Source: DATIBL01 sp035457505 (GTDB lineage: Bacteria; Patescibacteriota; Minisyncoccia; Phycocordibacterales; UBA6899). Taken from it: a stretch of 21,978 nt of DNA. The notes beneath the pieces are model-generated. The model searched no databases. It saw nothing but the letters and a program-made list of their open reading frames with translations, and was not told the origin of the DNA. Location: assembly GCA_035457505.1 (NCBI GenBank), contig DATIBL010000056.1, forward strand, positions 1 through 21,978, written 5' to 3'. The number at the start of each line of letters is the position of its first letter. Position 1 is the stretch's first letter. Positions 20,191 through 21,978 of the stretch are shown here, piece by piece. The position numbers and the translations under genes are program-made.

Positions 20191-20229
20191 GGCTTGGCGT
20201 TTGGGAACCCGCGATGCGGGGGCCAAGCC
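20191..20229 (+). repeat. Nested hairpin in the repeat field
   Basis: GGCTTGGC (20191-20198) pairs with GCCAAGCC (20222-20229); inside, CCCGC-GAT-GCGGG (20208-20220). Part of the 116-nt insertion that separates the two shared blocks here but not at 12895. Confidence 0.75.
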
Positions 20230-20234
20230 GCAAG

Positions 20235-20283
20235 ACTTGTTGAGAGCTTTTCTGAGCAAAGCGAGAGAAAAGATCCAACAAGT
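20235..20283 (+). repeat. Loop-motif hairpin (GAGC...GCGA), copy 3, with outer stem
   Basis: Outer stem ACTTGTTG (20235-20242) / CAACAAGT (20276-20283); inner stem CTTTTCT (20247-20253) / AGAAAAG (20266-20272); 12-nt loop GAGCAAAGCGAG. Confidence 0.8.
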
Positions 20284-20307
20284 GGACAGCTCCTGTAAGG
20301 AGGTGAA

Positions 20308-20333
20308 ATTTTCCGAGCGTCGGCGAGGAAAAT
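20308..20333 (+). repeat. Loop-motif hairpin (GAGC...GCGA), copy 4
   Basis: ATTTTCC, 12-nt loop GAGCGTCGGCGA, GGAAAAT. It lies in the second block shared with 12900-12947; relative to that copy both stem strands differ yet pairing is kept, and the loop differs by one base. Confidence 0.8.
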
Positions 20334-20434
20334 ATTCGTGACCTATTCCTGGCGTCTTCGTCGAACGGAACGACAGCGAGGCGAGGTCACGTGGACAGCT
20401 CCTTTGGGGAGGCGAGCACTCATGCACGCGCAAG

Positions 20435-20463
20435 AAAAAGCCGCCAGTGAACTCACTGGCGGC
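20435..20463 (-). terminator. Terminator of the 20468-20902 gene
   Basis: GCCGCCAGTG (20440-20449), loop AACT, CACTGGCGGC (20454-20463). On the minus strand it is followed by TTTTTC. A classical rho-independent terminator 4 bp after the stop codon. Confidence 0.9.
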
Positions 20464-20467
20464 AGTG

Positions 20468-20902
20468 TTATGGCTGGCTGCGCAAGTTCACGCTCCAGAC
20501 CGTATGATCGTATCCTTGGTATGTGAATTTTGGCTGCTGGCCAAAAAAATTTGAGAGACGGGTGAATGACAGTTCCCCATGTGTGCCGCCCATCTCTTTG
20601 ATCGATCGATCTCCGACGGCGTACATGACATATCGTACGGGATCGTTCGGATCCTCCTTGTTCGGCCTCAGGAATATGATCTGAAAAAACTGCTCATTCC
20701 CTTGGATCCATTTTGCTCGCATTGCAAGGCTTCTTACGCCAACGATCGTGCAGTCTGCGCACGACCAGTGTGCGTCCGGGTTCTTCGCCCTCACGAATTG
20801 GAGGCCGCTATCTGGGTGTTCGGTATAATTGAGAACGATCACCCCCATCACGAACGCGATCGCTCCCAAGCCCGGGATCATCTGAAGAGACGTCCACTTC
20901 AT
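20468..20902 (-). CDS. Small membrane-anchored protein of unknown function
   Basis: Protein of 144 aa with one N-terminal helix (MIPGLGAIAFVMGVIVLNY) and a soluble, probably extracytoplasmic, domain rich in aromatic residues. A Cys pair in HWSCADCTIVG could form a disulfide, consistent with the DsbA-like protein encoded nearby. No family recognised. The frame is open upstream through the tRNA-Val gene, but that extension is an artefact; the ATG at 20902 (MKWTSLQ) sits directly before the membrane helix. No Shine-Dalgarno sequence; a promoter is not obvious, and cotranscription with tRNA-Val is possible. Base composition is more A/T-rich than most genes here. Confidence 0.65.
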   Translation of the reverse strand: MKWTSLQMIPGLGAIAFVMGVIVLNYTEHPDSGLQFVRAKNPDAHWSCADCTIVGVRSLAMRAKWIQGNEQFFQIIFLRPNKEDPNDPVRYVMYAVGDRSIKEMGGTHGELSFTRLSNFFGQQPKFTYQGYDHTVWSVNLRSQP

Positions 20903-21014
20903 TTCGAAAATTCCAACGTGTCTGTCATGAGGAAACAGGAATTTATACACAATGTCAACATCGTGGAATGCTTCAATAGTTTGGAGCCATCTGGATTTGG
21001 CTGCCGCTGAGGTT

Positions 21015-21091
21015 TGGTGCACCCTCAAGGATTCGAACCTTGGACCCCCTCGGTGTAAACGAGGTGCTCTAACCAACTGAGCTAAGGGTGC
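21015..21091 (-). tRNA. tRNA-Val(TAC), CCA encoded
   Basis: Acceptor GCACCCT/AGGGTGC, D-stem GCTC/GAGC, anticodon stem CCTCG/CGAGG around TTTACAC (anticodon TAC), T-arm CAAGG-TTCGAAT-CCTTG, discriminator A, encoded CCA (21017-21015). Unlike the other three tRNA genes, no inverted T-arm copy is seen downstream. Confidence 0.96.
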
Positions 21092-21099
21092 GTGCGGCT

Positions 21100-21108
21100 A
21101 CGATAGCA
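21100..21108 (-). promoter_or_regulatory. Extended -10 promoter of tRNA-Val
   Basis: On the minus strand TGC plus TATCGT (21105-21100), 8 nt before the tRNA 5' end. The -35 region (TTTTCT) is poor. Confidence 0.45.
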
Positions 21109-21184
21109 TTCTTCTGTCCAGGAGAAAACTCTGTTGAGATTCGTGCGGGCGCCATCACAGGAATCTATTTCGTGGCGTAATGGT

Positions 21185-21212
21185 TTGCGTCGAATATTCC
21201 CGCCCCTATAAT
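21185..21212 (+). promoter_or_regulatory. Promoter of the DsbA-like gene
   Basis: TTGCGT (21185-21190), 16-nt spacer, TATAAT (21207-21212). Predicted start near 21219, leaving a leader of about 33 nt without a Shine-Dalgarno site. Confidence 0.75.
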
Positions 21213-21252
21213 AGCCCCATATTGATTCGTAACGCAAAAGCGCATCATCACC

Positions 21253-21933
21253 ATGGACAACAATAATATGATCATCGGGATCGGCATCGGCGCCCTCGTC
21301 CTGATTGCGGGTGTGCTCGCGATGACCGGGTCCGACGCGCCGACAGACGAGCCGGTCACCATCATGACCGAGCGCCCTGCCCCGTCGCTCGGGTCGGCCG
21401 ATGCCAAGGTCGTGCTCGTTGAGTACGGCGATTTCCAGTGCCCCGCATGCAAGGCATATGTGAACGCGGTCGATGGGATCCGTGCGGAGTATGGCGACCA
21501 GGTTCGCATCGAGTTCCGCCACTTCCCGCTTCCGATGCACAAGAACGCGCGCATCGCGAGCGAGGCAGCCGAAGCAGCATTCGCGCAGGGAAAGTTCTGG
21601 GAGATGTACCACAAGCTCTATGACGAGCAGGCGAGCTGGTCCAACATGAGCAACCCGCGCTCGACGTTCATCGAATACGCGACCGCGCTCGGTCTCGATG
21701 CGGTCAAATTTGAGGCGGATCTTTCGTCGCCAGATATCCGCGGCGCCGTCCAGGCCGATAAGGCAGCTGGTGAGGATGCCGGAGTGAGCTACACGCCGTA
21801 CTTCATCCTGAATGGAAAGAATTTCGAGAATCCGGATACGGTGGATGAATTCAAGAAGTTGATCGCGGATGAGCTGGCGAAGGCTGGCGGTGCTGCGGCG
21901 TCGAAAGCAACATCAACACTTCCTCTCCAGTAG
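21253..21933 (+). CDS. Membrane-anchored DsbA-family thiol-disulfide oxidoreductase
   Basis: Protein of 226 aa with an N-terminal helix (about 6-24, MIIGIGIGALVLIAGVLAM) and an extracytoplasmic thioredoxin-fold domain. The active site C63-P64-A65-C66 lies in VEYGDFQCPACKAY, the helical insertion follows (FPLPMHKNARIASEAAEAAFAQGKFWEMYHKLYDEQ), and the cis-Pro loop is GVSYTPYFILNG. This is the DsbA/BdbD-like pattern; it probably introduces or reshuffles disulfides in exported proteins such as pilus components. The C-terminus is Ala/Ser/Thr-rich. Preceded by a good promoter; the 45 bp after the stop hold nothing further. Confidence 0.92.
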   Translation: MDNNNMIIGIGIGALVLIAGVLAMTGSDAPTDEPVTIMTERPAPSLGSADAKVVLVEYGDFQCPACKAYVNAVDGIRAEYGDQVRIEFRHFPLPMHKNARIASEAAEAAFAQGKFWEMYHKLYDEQASWSNMSNPRSTFIEYATALGLDAVKFEADLSSPDIRGAVQADKAAGEDAGVSYTPYFILNGKNFENPDTVDEFKKLIADELAKAGGAAASKATSTLPLQ

Positions 21934-21978
21934 GCATTCGCATCGTCGCGGAGTGGAATAAAAAAGCGCTGCATGATC

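Larger units (their letters stand above)
20013..20391 (+). repeat. 41-nt exact direct repeats bounding the hairpin field
   Basis: A 41-nt sequence starting GGCGTCTTCGTCGAACGG and ending GCGAGGTCACG is identical at 20013-20053 and 20351-20391. Each copy has an inner GTCG-AACGGAA-CGAC hairpin. The second copy is also the right arm of an 8-bp stem CGTGACCT (20337-20344) / AGGTCACG (20384-20391), and it is joined to a 10-nt direct copy of the tRNA-Arg(TCT) end, ATTCCTGGCG. The 19943-20467 stretch holds no credible gene. Confidence 0.85.

Noticed and set aside
19912..20341. Overlapping reading frames (19912-20190 and 20126-20341) in the hairpin field
   Set aside because: One begins inside the tRNA; both consist of inverted repeats and have no start signals. 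Interpreted as non-coding.
20903..21076. N-terminal extension of the 20468-20902 protein
   Set aside because: It would be translated from within the tRNA-Val gene; the Met at 20902 directly precedes the membrane helix.

Overview
The window looks like a chromosomal segment of a Candidatus Patescibacteria (CPR) bacterium, most likely Parcubacteria-like; the exact lineage cannot be fixed from sequence alone. Evidence: a small TrbC/VirB2-like T4SS pilin of the kind common in these genomes, pilM-pilN-pilO with no pilP/pilQ behind them, a MurE-like ligase lacking most of the usual N-terminal domain, a CPR-type two-helix membrane protein, short intergenic gaps, and very few Shine-Dalgarno sequences. 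At least eight genes have a promoter -10 box ending only 6-11 nt before the start codon, which implies leaderless mRNAs.

Layout. 1-2280 (minus strand): T4SS pilin (runs off the edge), murE-like ligase, ruvA. 2422-3824: rpsT (plus), converging with a single-domain response regulator (minus), which is divergent from a pyroglutamyl-peptidase-like gene (plus). 3851-12516 (plus): a metal (probably copper) detoxification region: a Met/His-rich membrane protein, an RND adaptor, a CusA/CzcA-like RND pump, a Met-rich anchored protein, a CopG/DUF411 protein fused to membrane helices, and a CopB-like P1B ATPase with an unusual CPD motif. No outer-membrane channel gene is present. 12694-13274: tRNA-Arg(GCG) followed by about 500 bp of repeats and hairpins. 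13275-15212 (minus): three uncharacterised genes, two of which have classical promoter and/or Shine-Dalgarno signals. 15497-15682 (minus): tRNA-Ser(TGA) and a decayed tandem copy. 15799-17050: DUF1801 gene, ruvX, tRNA-binding OB-fold gene. 17141-19703: pilM, pilN, pilO and a small membrane protein. 19871-20434: tRNA-Arg(TCT) followed by a dense hairpin/repeat field. 20468-21091 (minus): a small anchored protein and tRNA-Val(TAC). 21253-21933: membrane-anchored DsbA-like oxidoreductase.

The most unusual signal is non-coding. Downstream of three tRNA genes (Arg-GCG, Arg-TCT, Ser-TGA) lies an inverted copy of that tRNA's own T-arm, followed by the motif CGAAAG. The two Arg loci share a 69-nt block (51 nt identical) and hairpins whose 7-bp stems differ in a compensatory way while the 12-nt loop keeps the pattern GAGC...GCGA. 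Direct copies of the tRNA 3' end close the elements. This looks like a tRNA-associated, structure-conserved repeat family, either a non-autonomous mobile element or a structured RNA; no integrase or reverse transcriptase gene is in the window.
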